64,000 nucleotides of DNA from Cytobacillus firmus NBRC 15306 (GTDB taxonomy: Bacteria > Bacillota > Bacilli > Bacillales > Cytobacillaceae): contig NZ_BCUY01000006.1 of the NCBI RefSeq assembly GCF_001591465.1, forward strand, positions 36,114 through 100,113, read 5' to 3'. A program made the translations under genes and the position numbers. Below the pieces are notes generated by a model, which was given only the letters and a program-made list of their open reading frames with translations, ran no database searches and was not told the DNA's origin. Of the stretch, positions 1 to 7,875 are shown one piece after another; positions within the stretch are counted from its first letter, which is position 1; each line of letters opens with the position of its first letter.

Positions 1-1
1 A

Positions 2-334
2 TGGACGAAAACACCGAAGGAGCACCGTGAAGCACTTGCGACCGCCTGGCAGACAGTAAAAGAAGAATTGAAAAATGAAAAAACAGATGTGTTAGTGCTT
101 GACGAACTGAATAATGCCCTGGCCATTACACGTTTTCCCATTGACGATGTGCTGCCATTATCTGAGGTGCTGGAGGCCATTCAAACCCGTCCTGAATCGA
201 TGCATTTAGTGATCACAGGGCGTTCTGCACATCCAGCCATTCTCGAATTGGCTGATTTAGTGTCTACCATCAATGCCACCAAACATTATTATGCCGAACA
301 GGAAGTTAAAGCCATGAAGGGGCTGGAGTTTTAA
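2..334 (+). CDS. cobO: Corrinoid (cob(I)yrinic acid a,c-diamide) adenosyltransferase, C-terminal part
   Basis: The gene runs in from the left edge, so the start and the N-terminal P-loop lie outside. The visible 110 residues begin WTKTPKEHREAL and continue with a hydrophobic strand plus acidic pair (DVLVLDELNNAL) and the ITGR segment, the usual C-terminal half of the CobA/CobO/BtuR family. The enzyme attaches the 5'-deoxyadenosyl group of ATP to cobalt(I) corrinoids in the cytosol. It lies just upstream of a methyltransferase and a BtuCDF-type importer, which suits salvage of imported corrinoids. Any cobalamin riboswitch in front of this operon would be outside the window. Family assignment is firm; CobO versus BtuR naming is not. 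Confidence 0.85.
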   Translation, partial: WTKTPKEHREALATAWQTVKEELKNEKTDVLVLDELNNALAITRFPIDDVLPLSEVLEAIQTRPESMHLVITGRSAHPAILELADLVSTINATKHYYAEQEVKAMKGLEF

Positions 335-399
335 GCAGCTCCTCCCGAGTATTTAAGACCCTGTATCTAGTTAGGTTTTGGAAATTGAGGAGAATTTCA

Positions 400-1236
400 A
401 TGATAAAAGAATCCCTTTTGCAATACGATTTTGAGAAGCTCTGGAAGGAAGGCATGCTGGATTGGCATGGCAGGATGCCGGAGCGAATGGTTGATGATGA
501 GCTGGAGGAAGCCTTTTGGATGCAGTCCATGAAGAAAAAGAAATACAAGCAGACAGATGAGTATGCCAAAAGGATCTACGAAAAAATGAAGAAGCATATC
601 CCGGAAGACTCAAGCTGTATTGAATTCGGTCCGGGATGGGGCAACTATACCTTTCCGCTCAGCCGGGATGTCAAAAGGTTAACGCTGGTGGATGGTTCAA
701 AGAGTGTGCTCGCTTATTTAAAGCAGTACTTTGAAGAGGAGGCTCCTATCCAGTTTGTCCACAGTAAATGGGAAGAAGCACAATTGGAGCCGCATGATGT
801 CGTGGTGGGGGTGAACTGCTTTTATCGAATGTATGAAATGAATGAAACGCTGAAGAAAATGAACAGGCTGGCAAAAAAGCGTGCCATTATCGGCTTAACG
901 ACCGGACCTATTCAGCCGCATTACGTCCTATTGGATGAGCAGTTTGGCTATGACATTAAATACCCGCGCCGGGATTATATCATGATCGTCAACATGCTGT
1001 ACCAGTTAGGCATTTATGCAGATTGTGAAATGATAAAGCTTGAACGGGAGCATCGTTATGATACATGGCAGCAGTTAATTGATGCCGGGAGCAAGAAAAT
1101 CTTATCTCCCCGGTTTGAACAAACACATGTGGGTGCCTCATTGGAACGATTTATTTCCAGAGAGGACGGCCAGTTTGTATACCGTTATCCTTTCCATGCG
1201 GCAATTATCAGCTGGGAGCCTGTGAAGCATATATGA
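400..1236 (+). CDS. Class I SAM-dependent methyltransferase in a B12 uptake operon
   Basis: A 278-residue protein. The ATG at 400 is chosen over an in-frame TTG at 385 because a GAGGAG ribosome site (387-392) lies between the two. A methyltransferase motif I is visible around residue 75 (IEFGPGWGNYTFPL), followed by an acidic residue ending the next strand (LTLVDGS). The substrate cannot be read from sequence. Its stop overlaps the start of the following permease gene (ATGA at 1233-1236), so the two are translationally coupled, and it sits between the adenosyltransferase and the importer. That suggests a role in corrinoid handling, but this is inferred from position only. Confidence 0.75.
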   Translation: MIKESLLQYDFEKLWKEGMLDWHGRMPERMVDDELEEAFWMQSMKKKKYKQTDEYAKRIYEKMKKHIPEDSSCIEFGPGWGNYTFPLSRDVKRLTLVDGSKSVLAYLKQYFEEEAPIQFVHSKWEEAQLEPHDVVVGVNCFYRMYEMNETLKKMNRLAKKRAIIGLTTGPIQPHYVLLDEQFGYDIKYPRRDYIMIVNMLYQLGIYADCEMIKLEREHRYDTWQQLIDAGSKKILSPRFEQTHVGASLERFISREDGQFVYRYPFHAAIISWEPVKHI

Positions 1237-2273
1237 GCAGGGCTCGGTTTACATTACTGATGGCTGCACTGGCCGCGGGGCTGCTTGCTTCCATGACTTT
1301 TGCCGTGATGGTTGGATCTGTGGACATTACCCCGCGCCTTATTTGGGAAGTGCTATTCTCCAAGCTGGGTATATTCATAGAAACAGAGGCTTCTAAGGCA
1401 CAGACGGTTATTATTTGGAATATACGATTCCCCCGTATTGTACTTGCTGCCATAGTAGGTGCCGCACTGGCCATTTGCGGGGCAGCCATTCAGGCTTTAG
1501 TAAAGAATTCAATCGCAGATCCCTACATTTTGGGTGTATCTTCAGGTGCATCTGTCGGAGCGGCATCTGTCATTTTACTCGGTGCATTCAGTGTTCTGGG
1601 GGAGTATGCCATATCCCTTGCCGCATTTTTAGGGGCCATTTTTGCGGTCATGACCGTGTTTTTTTTAGCACGCGTCAATGGGCGCATGTCGGTCATTCGT
1701 CTGCTTTTGGCGGGGATTGCGGTTTCGATGGTGTTATCCGCCATTACCAATTTTATGCTGATGATGTCAAAGCACCAGGGCGGCATTCAAGCGGTCATGC
1801 ATTGGATGCTCGGCAGTCTGGCGGGCGCGAAATGGTCCAATCTTGGCATCCCATTTTTTTCACTGCTGCTTGTTTTTATACTGCTGCTCATGAATTATCG
1901 GCAGCTTAATGCTTTATTGCTTGGTGAGGAAACGGCCGCGACACTTGGCGTGAATCTGGACCGGTTTCGAATGTTTATCATTCTCTTTGTATCCCTTCTG
2001 ACCGGTGTGGTCGTCGCGGTCAGCGGAAGCATTGGCTTCGTCGGGCTGATTATTCCTCACATCGTGCGGATGCTGGCGGGTTCTAATTACAAACTGGTTC
2101 TCCCGATAAGCGCCCTGATCGGTGCCATTTTCTTAGTTTGGGCGGATATGGCGGCACGTATGGTGCTGGCGCCTGAAGAAATGCCAATCGGGATTATTAC
2201 CGCTATTTGCGGAAGCCCATTTTTTATCTGGATGCTTAGGAGAAAGCGTTATTCTTTTGGGGACGGTGAATAA
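1233..2273 (+). CDS. btuC: FecCD/BtuC-family ABC importer permease
   Basis: 346 residues with about ten hydrophobic segments, the normal size of BtuC/FecCD permeases. Family landmarks are the AAIVGAALAICGAAIQ segment near residue 75 and the GFVGLIIPHIVRML segment near residue 270, which contacts the ATPase. It forms the membrane channel for cobalamin or a siderophore. The adenosyltransferase upstream and CbiX downstream favour cobalamin, but FecCD permeases for iron chelates look the same, so the substrate is an inference. The ATG overlaps the previous stop codon; the ATPase gene follows after 2 bp. Confidence 0.85.
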   Translation: MSRARFTLLMAALAAGLLASMTFAVMVGSVDITPRLIWEVLFSKLGIFIETEASKAQTVIIWNIRFPRIVLAAIVGAALAICGAAIQALVKNSIADPYILGVSSGASVGAASVILLGAFSVLGEYAISLAAFLGAIFAVMTVFFLARVNGRMSVIRLLLAGIAVSMVLSAITNFMLMMSKHQGGIQAVMHWMLGSLAGAKWSNLGIPFFSLLLVFILLLMNYRQLNALLLGEETAATLGVNLDRFRMFIILFVSLLTGVVVAVSGSIGFVGLIIPHIVRMLAGSNYKLVLPISALIGAIFLVWADMAARMVLAPEEMPIGIITAICGSPFFIWMLRRKRYSFGDGE

Positions 2274-2275
2274 GG

Positions 2276-3040
2276 ATGCTCCAGGTCAAAAATATGTCCT
2301 TTTCAGTGACGGACAAGCAAATCTTAAATAATATCACGTTTTCCGTAAAACAGGGAAAGTTCGTTGGGATCATTGGACCGAATGGAAGCGGAAAATCGAC
2401 GATGCTAAAAATCATTTACCGTCATTTAAAACAAACGAGCGGTTTAGTGACGTTATATGAAAAAGATATTCTCGATCTCCCGCAGAAAAAGCTTGCTCAG
2501 GAGTTAGCTGCTGTCAGTCAGGAAACACCGGTACTCTTCGATTTTACGGTAAAAGATTTGGTCATGATGGGGCGGACGCCATATAAGAAATGGCTTGCAG
2601 CTGATAACCAGGAAGACTTTGCCATTGCCGAAGAAAGCATGGTGCTTGCAAATGTGCTTCACTTGGAAAACCGCACGTTTAACCAATTATCCGGCGGCGA
2701 GAAGAAACGGGTGATGCTCGCACGCGCCCTGGCACAGCAGGCAAACATATTAATTCTCGATGAACCGACCAATCATCTGGATATTGAACATCAATATCAA
2801 TTAATGGATTTGGTAAAGGATCTGCCGATCACGATTGTGGCAGCCCTGCATGATTTAAACCTGGCAGCCGGGTATTGTGATGAGCTGCTGGTCATGAACG
2901 ATGGAGCTATATATAGGGAGGGAACACCTGAGCAAGTCCTGACAGAAGAGACATTGAAGGAAGTCTTCCATATGCAGGCCGGTGTTTCGAAAAATCCATT
3001 TACCAAAAAACTTCATCTATTTTTTCACACAAACTATTAA
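2276..3040 (+). CDS. btuD: ABC importer ATPase, BtuD/FecE type
   Basis: 254 residues with a complete nucleotide-binding domain: Walker A GPNGSGKST near residue 35, Q-loop SQETP, signature LSGGEKKRV near residue 138, Walker B ILILDEPTNHLD and the switch histidine in ALHDLNLA. It powers the permease encoded immediately upstream; the spacing of 2 bp places both in one transcript. The extra C-terminal stretch after the switch region is typical of the FecE/BtuD branch. Substrate as for the permease. Confidence 0.88.
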   Translation: MLQVKNMSFSVTDKQILNNITFSVKQGKFVGIIGPNGSGKSTMLKIIYRHLKQTSGLVTLYEKDILDLPQKKLAQELAAVSQETPVLFDFTVKDLVMMGRTPYKKWLAADNQEDFAIAEESMVLANVLHLENRTFNQLSGGEKKRVMLARALAQQANILILDEPTNHLDIEHQYQLMDLVKDLPITIVAALHDLNLAAGYCDELLVMNDGAIYREGTPEQVLTEETLKEVFHMQAGVSKNPFTKKLHLFFHTNY

Positions 3041-3057
3041 CGTGAATTGAGGGACCT

Positions 3058-4044
3058 ATGAACATGAAAAGCAGCAGAATTTGGGCTTTCCTGGTTTTAG
3101 CGGCAGCATTATTATTAGCCGCATGCTCAGCAGAAGAAGCAAATACAGCACAGGTGAAAAGTGATCAAGCGGAGCAAACGGAGAAAGTGGTTATTGAAAA
3201 TGAAGGCTTTGTGAATGAATACAAAGAAGCGCCAAAGCGTGCGATTTCATTGAATCAGCATGTGACCGAAATCATGCTGGCACTTGGTTTAGAAGATTCC
3301 ATGGCTGGCACTGCATTCTTGGATAACGAGATTTATGAGCCATTACAGGAGGCGTACGACAAAGTTCCAGTACTGGCAGAACAATATCCATCAAAGGAGC
3401 AAGTCATTTCGGAAGAAGCAGACTTTCTATACGGCGGCTGGGAAAGTGCATTCAATGAGAAAAACATTGCAGCACGTGAAGAACTAAAGGAATTAGGCAT
3501 TAACAGCTACTTACAATCTTCATCTGTTAAAGTGGCACCCACCCTGGAAGATGTCTATAGTGACATCCGCAATATCGCGAAAATTTTCCGGGTGGAAGAA
3601 CGCGGTGAAAAACTAATTAACCAAATGAATCAAGAAATTGAAGCCATTACATCACAATTGCCCGAAGTAAAAGAGCCATTGGATGTGCTGGTTTACGACA
3701 GCGGCGAAACAGACGTGTTCACGGCCACACAAAACTTCATGAATACACTTGTCACAATGGCAGGCGGGCGAAATGTCTTTGGAGATGTAAAAGGAAACTG
3801 GGCCACCGTCTCAAAAGAAGATGCAGTAGAACGCCAGCCTGATGTCATAGCAGTAATAGATTATGGATCAACAACTGCGCAACAAAAAATAGAATTCCTA
3901 AAAAAGGACCCGGCCTTAAGCCAGACACCAGCCGTACAAAACGAACGCTTTGTCATCCTGCCGCTGTCGGCAGCTTCTGAAGGGGTTCGTGTTGGGGAAG
4001 CGCTTGAAGTTTTGACCAAGGGTTTTTATCCGGAGGCTTTTTAA
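3058..4044 (+). CDS. btuF: ABC importer substrate-binding lipoprotein, BtuF/FepB type
   Basis: 328 residues with a lipoprotein signal peptide ending LLLAAC (lipidated Cys23), so it is anchored on the outer face of the membrane. The mature part has the bi-lobed periplasmic-binding fold of the FepB/BtuF group: a first lobe with RAISLNQHVTEIMLALGL and a second lobe with DVFTATQNFMNTLVTMAGG. Two ATGs (3058 and 3064) follow a TTGAGGG site and either could be used. It completes a BtuFCD-type importer with the two genes before it. Cobalamin is the favoured ligand because of the neighbouring corrinoid genes; an iron chelate cannot be excluded. Confidence 0.82.
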   Translation: MNMKSSRIWAFLVLAAALLLAACSAEEANTAQVKSDQAEQTEKVVIENEGFVNEYKEAPKRAISLNQHVTEIMLALGLEDSMAGTAFLDNEIYEPLQEAYDKVPVLAEQYPSKEQVISEEADFLYGGWESAFNEKNIAAREELKELGINSYLQSSSVKVAPTLEDVYSDIRNIAKIFRVEERGEKLINQMNQEIEAITSQLPEVKEPLDVLVYDSGETDVFTATQNFMNTLVTMAGGRNVFGDVKGNWATVSKEDAVERQPDVIAVIDYGSTTAQQKIEFLKKDPALSQTPAVQNERFVILPLSAASEGVRVGEALEVLTKGFYPEAF

Positions 4045-4099
4045 CATTTGGGTGTTTATGAGAAATTTGTTGCTTTTGAACGGTTATTTAAATATATCC

Positions 4100-4231
4100 G
4101 CTGAGTTGAGTGGAGCGGAGGGCACTTGACTCCAGTGGGAGCAGCGGGACAGGTGAGACCCCACAGGCGAAGCCGAGGAGGCTCACCGCACGCCCCACGG
4201 AAAGCAAGTGCCCGCAGCGGAAAGCAACGGG
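4100..4231. repeat. Bacillaceae-type intergenic palindromic repeat
   Basis: GC-rich imperfect palindrome lying between btuF and the CbiX fusion. The outer arms are GAGGGCACTTG (4118-4128) and CAAGTGCCCGC (4205-4215); a nested pair is GGTGAG with CTCACC. I recognise the pattern (GACAGGTGAGACCCC, GAGGAGGCTCACCG, GGAAAGC) as an element seen in many Bacillus genomes. It splits the cobalamin block and could fold in RNA, but it lacks a terminator T-run. Confidence 0.75.
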
Positions 4232-4296
4232 CTTAATACTAAGCCTAAACAAGATTTCAATAAAGAGTATCAAAATTAATAGAAGGAGGTCACCTA

Positions 4297-5493
4297 ATGA
4301 CAACCTGGAACCTAACACAAATGCAGCGCCACCTGCTAATATGCAACGGCGCCACCTGCATGAGTGCAGGCGCAGAAGAAGTCACAACGCAAATACGCGA
4401 TGAAATCCGGAAAAACCGGTTAGACGAGCATATTCACACATCCCGTACACGCTGCAACGGCCGCTGCAAAGACAAATGCGTCGTCATTGATTATCCAAAA
4501 GGAACCTGGTATTCAGTCCAGCAGGAAGAAACAGCCCGCAGCATCGTTCATGAAGCAGTGAAAGAAGAGTCGATCATCTATTCAATGAAACACGGCGAAC
4601 GCAAACGCAATGAAAATCGCATTAAAGGAATTGATAAATACAAAAAAGGAAAAGGGCCAATGAAAAAAGCTGTCTTATTTGTCGGGCATGGCAGCAGGAA
4701 GGAGGCAGGGAATAACGAAGTCCGCCGATTCATCGATCAAATGAGAAACGACATTGACCCAGCCCTTCTGGTAGAAACCTGCTTCTTGGAATTTGCATCC
4801 CCAAATATTGAAGATGGCATTCAGCTTTGTGCTGAAAAAGGGGCAGATGAAATCCATGTCATTCCTATCATCTTATTGCATGCCGGACACTCCAAGCTGC
4901 ACATACCGGCAGAAATTGAACATGCCAAAGAGCACTTCCCTGATATTCAGTTTACCTATGGACAGACGATAGGAGTTCATGAGGAAGTTCTTGAAATATT
5001 AAAAACAAGACTTGCTGAAACCGGTTTTGATGTAAATCAAACGCATGAAGATACAGCTATTTTATTAATCGGACGAGGCGGCAGCGATCCCTATGCCAAT
5101 GCAGATTTTTATAAGATAAGCAGATTGCTGTGGGAAAAGTTAAATGTGTCAGCCGTTGAATGTGCCTTCATGGGGGTCACAATGCCAACCGTCAAAGATG
5201 GTATGGACCGCTGCATTAAACTGGGCGCCAAACGAATCATCATGCTGCCCTATTTCTTATTTACCGGTATTTTAATGGAAAGAATGAACAAAATGGCCGA
5301 ACAGTTTAAAGAAACTTATCCTCATATTGCCATTGATATTGCTGAATACTTCGGCTACCATCCAAAGCTGAGATCCGTCCTGCTGGAGCGAATGAACCAG
5401 GCTCTCGATGGCACTTCAACAGGAATGCAGGACCTGGAAAATTTCCGTAAGTATGCGGAAGAACATGGCTATGAACATCATCACCATCATTAA
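4297..5493 (+). CDS. cbiX: Thioredoxin-like 2Fe-2S ferredoxin fused to sirohydrochlorin cobaltochelatase CbiX
   Basis: 398 residues in two parts. Residues 1-110 form a thioredoxin-like [2Fe-2S] ferredoxin, with Cys16 and Cys21 in ICNGATC and Cys53, Cys57 and Cys61 in RCNGRCKDKC, then VVIDYPKGTWY. A lysine-rich linker leads to a two-lobed CbiX from about residue 122, with chelatase histidines in VGHGSRKE (His131) and LLHAGHSKLH (His195, His198), and a histidine-rich tail (EHHHHH). CbiX inserts cobalt into sirohydrochlorin early in anaerobic-type B12 synthesis; no other corrin-ring genes are in the window. An internal ATG at 4660 (codon 122) preceded by AAGGAAAAGG would give the chelatase alone. 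The main start has a strong AGGAGGT site. Confidence 0.85.
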   Translation: MTTWNLTQMQRHLLICNGATCMSAGAEEVTTQIRDEIRKNRLDEHIHTSRTRCNGRCKDKCVVIDYPKGTWYSVQQEETARSIVHEAVKEESIIYSMKHGERKRNENRIKGIDKYKKGKGPMKKAVLFVGHGSRKEAGNNEVRRFIDQMRNDIDPALLVETCFLEFASPNIEDGIQLCAEKGADEIHVIPIILLHAGHSKLHIPAEIEHAKEHFPDIQFTYGQTIGVHEEVLEILKTRLAETGFDVNQTHEDTAILLIGRGGSDPYANADFYKISRLLWEKLNVSAVECAFMGVTMPTVKDGMDRCIKLGAKRIIMLPYFLFTGILMERMNKMAEQFKETYPHIAIDIAEYFGYHPKLRSVLLERMNQALDGTSTGMQDLENFRKYAEEHGYEHHHHH

Positions 5494-5523
5494 AATGAAT
5501 AATTCCTATATGATTATTATTCC

Positions 5524-5546
5524 GGCTGCCAATTGGCAGCCTTTTT
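5524..5546 (+). terminator. Rho-independent terminator after cbiX
   Basis: Stem GGCTGCC / GGCAGCC around an AATT loop, followed by five T residues, 30 bp after the stop codon. Confidence 0.85.
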
Positions 5547-5550
5547 CTCT

Positions 5551-5691
5551 GTCCGTAATGATGCAGGCAATATGTGGGCTGAATTCTTTTTAGAATGGAC
5601 AATGTTCGGAGCTACTTTAAAAACACTCATGAGGAAGCGCGGATGGCTGAAGGTGCCGCCGTATTACTACGCTCCAGGTGCTCCAAAAATG
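5551..5691 (+). pseudogene. C-terminal remnant of a DUF3231-type protein
   Basis: An open frame without a usable start reads SVRNDAGNMWAEFF, then TLMRKRGWLKVPPYYYAPG and a stop at 5689-5691. The pattern S-x-R-x-D, then GWL-x-x-PP near the C terminus, matches the end of DUF3231 (CotF-like, spore-associated) proteins; compare the damaged DUF3231 gene at 17030. Only about 45 residues are left and the frame enters from the terminator, so this is debris. Assignment is by motif only. Confidence 0.45.
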
Positions 5692-5878
5692 TAAAAACCC
5701 AATGCTATTCTTGCTGTTCATAATGAAGAGGAGGACATATCCAGGTTTGATAGTCTATTATTAATGCTATAGACTAAGGATATGGAAGATTTTTGTTATT
5801 TTATGTTTTAGTAGTCTTATTTAAAGATAGAAAAAGTACTTTTGATGACTAGCAACTTTTATAAATGAGGTGTAGGTA

Positions 5879-6510
5879 ATGGAGCTGAAAAAATATAAAG
5901 TTCTATTATTTGAGAAAATAAAAACGCAGATCACAGACTGGTTTGAAAATAATCTGTCTGAGAATATAAAAAAAGAAGAGGTATACAGGTTCCTGCATTC
6001 CATAAAGGGCACTGCTGGAACACTGCAGCTCACCGGGCTCCATCAGCTGGCCGATAGTCTGACCTTGGATATTGAAGGTATGAATGAAAAAGAGGATTGG
6101 GATAAGGAGGCTTTGCGAAATTATCTTTTCGATTTAATTGAGATGAGCTATGAGTACGAGCATTTCGAAAGCTCTTTAAAGCAGCAGGCTCCGATAAGAG
6201 TGGAAAATGCCCCTCTTGTTCAGCTGATGAATTAACCCGAGTATATAATAGAAGGTTTTTTGAAGACACTTTAGCCGTATTTATGAATGAATTATCCAGA
6301 AATCATCGGACCTTTTCACTGGCAATACTCGATCTTGATTTTTTCAAAAATATTAATGATACATAAGGCCATCCGGCAAACCACAACAGTGACGAATGTC
6401 CTGCTGCCAGATCCGGTTAGCCTGACAGCTTTTGTATATATTACAGGAACGACTATGCTCTTGCAGCAAAATTAAAATACTGGTTCCCGCCAGAAAGGGG
6501 TATGATGTAA
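5879..6510 (+). pseudogene. Decayed HPt-GGDEF signalling gene
   Basis: The intact start (ATG 5879, GAGGTG site) encodes an HPt domain of about 118 residues with the phosphorylatable histidine in LHSIKGTAGTLQ near residue 44. The frame then ends at 6235. Overlapping it from 6226, one frame over, is the start of a GGDEF domain (DELTRVYNRRFFEDTL, then LAILDLDFFKNIND), cut by TAA after IND-T and continuing as fragments (GHPANH, ALAAKLKYWF) to about 6510. Bacillus proteins of the order HPt-REC-GGDEF exist, so the receiver and most of the cyclase appear deleted. An HPt-only protein might still be made. Confidence 0.65.
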
Positions 6511-6629
6511 GGAAAATACAAATTACGCTCGGTGAAGGCCAAAACCTCATTCTCAATGTTCAATTGGGGTCCATCATCCCGCTGCCACCGCCATCGCTGC
6601 TTTCAGCGGAATCCATTTCAGTTCTAAGA

Positions 6630-6690
6630 ATGGGACAGGGGGACAGGTTCATCGTCCCGATTGGGACAATGAACCTGTCCCTTTGTCCCA
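6630..6690. repeat. Short inverted-repeat element with GGGACAGG arms
   Basis: Arms TGGGACAGGGGGACAGGTTC (6631-6650) and GAACCTGTCCCTTTGTCCCA (6671-6690), with an inner GTCCCGATTGGGAC hairpin. This kind of hairpin repeat is scattered through Bacillaceae genomes. It sits in the decayed stretch after the HPt-GGDEF remnant. Confidence 0.75.
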
Positions 6691-6727
6691 CCCCCCCTAA
6701 ATAAAAACATTGTAGATGGCTCACCTC

Positions 6728-6838
6728 ATGCCCTTACCGGCCCTTTTTAATCGGAAGGAATGGAAAGAGCAGTATATTGAAATAGAAATTAAGATTGAAG
6801 CAGATGTGAATGCTGTTCAATCGGGAATTATAGAATGA
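6728..6838 (+). other. 36-codon open frame in decayed DNA, unassigned
   Basis: ATG at 6728 opens a short frame with ALFNRKEWKEQY, then IEIEIKIEADV and QSGIIE before the stop. The alternating hydrophobic strand after a W-x-x-x-Y is faintly like the C terminus of Ger(x)C germination proteins, but it is too short to call. There is no clear ribosome site. From 6840 to 7011 I see only AT-rich DNA leading to the RpiR promoter. Confidence 0.2.
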
Positions 6839-7011
6839 TCATGTATATCATAAAGAAATTGGCATCCGATAAGGGTGTCATTTTTAATTATAAAATTTTC
6901 AGAATTATTGTTGTTTTCCGAAGAAATATATGATAGTTTAATTAAAACGAAGCACAGACTTCAAAAATTTAAATAATACAGCTTAAACTTCATATTTTAA
7001 GGTGATCCTAA

Positions 7012-7875
7012 ATGATATTAAAAGAAACCATAGAAAAAGAGTTTAATAACCTCTCCAAAGGGCAGCAGAAGGCCGCTAAGTATTTACTGGATCACCCTAA
7101 GGATTTTGCTGTGAAGTCAGCAGGTGAGATTGGCAAGAGAATCGGGGTAAGCGAAACGACAGTCATCCGATTCTGCTATTCGATTCAGCTTTCCGGCTAT
7201 TCGGAGTTGCAGAAGATGGTAAGGGAACAGTTGTTGAAGGCGAATAGCACACTGGGACAGTATTTTACGAGCAAGGTGGAACTGGCGGAAAAGCCGGAGT
7301 TCCTTGCAGGTGTAATGGAGAAGGATTGTCTCCATATAAGGGAAACGATTGAAAATATAAGTCAGGATGATTTCGATGTTTTAGTGGAACGTTTGATCAA
7401 AACGAAAAAAGTCTATGTTACAGGATTGCGGTCTTCCTTTGCGGCAGCAAGCTGGCTTTCTTTTACCCTTGGTGTAGTCAGGGGAAATGCGAAGCTGATC
7501 CGGCCGGATACAGATGATCTGCTTTTGACGGTCACAGAAATGGATAAAGATGCGACGTTCATTGCTATTTCATTCGACCGTTATATGAAGGATACGATCA
7601 AATTGGCGGAATTGGCGAAAAAACAGGGAGCATTTGTGATTGGCATAACTGATTCAGCGATCGCGCCTATTAAAGAGCATGCCGACTTGCTTTTTCAAAT
7701 CCATTCATCGGAAAAATCGACGATTGATGCAGCGCCAGCACTCTTTTCCTTTCTGAATGCGGTGATTGCGGGTGTGTCGATTAAAGATTGTGACCGATTT
7801 CAAACAAGAAAAGAACAATATGAAAAGCTGGACAGTGAACATTTTTTTATACAGCCGGGAGGGAAGATGGATTGA
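7012..7875 (+). CDS. MurR/RpiR-family transcriptional regulator
   Basis: 287 residues. Residues 1-80 form the RpiR helix-turn-helix domain (LSKGQQKAAKYLLDHP, then GVSETTVIRFCYSIQLSGYS). Residues 125-265 form a SIS sugar-phosphate-type binding domain (VYVTGLRSSFAAASWLSF). The stop overlaps the TTG start of the M20 hydrolase gene, so it is the first gene and probable local regulator of the 7-11 kb cluster. SIS domains usually sense phosphosugars, but RpiR-type regulators also control amino-acid and amino-sugar genes; the ligand is not known. Confidence 0.85.
   Translation: MILKETIEKEFNNLSKGQQKAAKYLLDHPKDFAVKSAGEIGKRIGVSETTVIRFCYSIQLSGYSELQKMVREQLLKANSTLGQYFTSKVELAEKPEFLAGVMEKDCLHIRETIENISQDDFDVLVERLIKTKKVYVTGLRSSFAAASWLSFTLGVVRGNAKLIRPDTDDLLLTVTEMDKDATFIAISFDRYMKDTIKLAELAKKQGAFVIGITDSAIAPIKEHADLLFQIHSSEKSTIDAAPALFSFLNAVIAGVSIKDCDRFQTRKEQYEKLDSEHFFIQPGGKMD

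Noticed and set aside
1415..1909. 164-codon open frame overlapping btuC in another frame
   Set aside because: Cys/His-rich composition is typical of an out-of-frame reading of membrane protein codons; btuC is complete.
4045..4296. Cobalamin riboswitch before the ferredoxin-CbiX gene
   Set aside because: I see only the Bacillaceae repeat here; no B12-box-like core could be made out.
4110..4403. 97-codon open frame crossing the palindromic repeat before cbiX
   Set aside because: Most of it is the repeat element, and it runs out of frame into the cbiX start.
5479..5493. C-terminal histidine run of CbiX as an engineered tag
   Set aside because: Histidine-rich tails are natural in CbiX proteins and the surrounding DNA is native.
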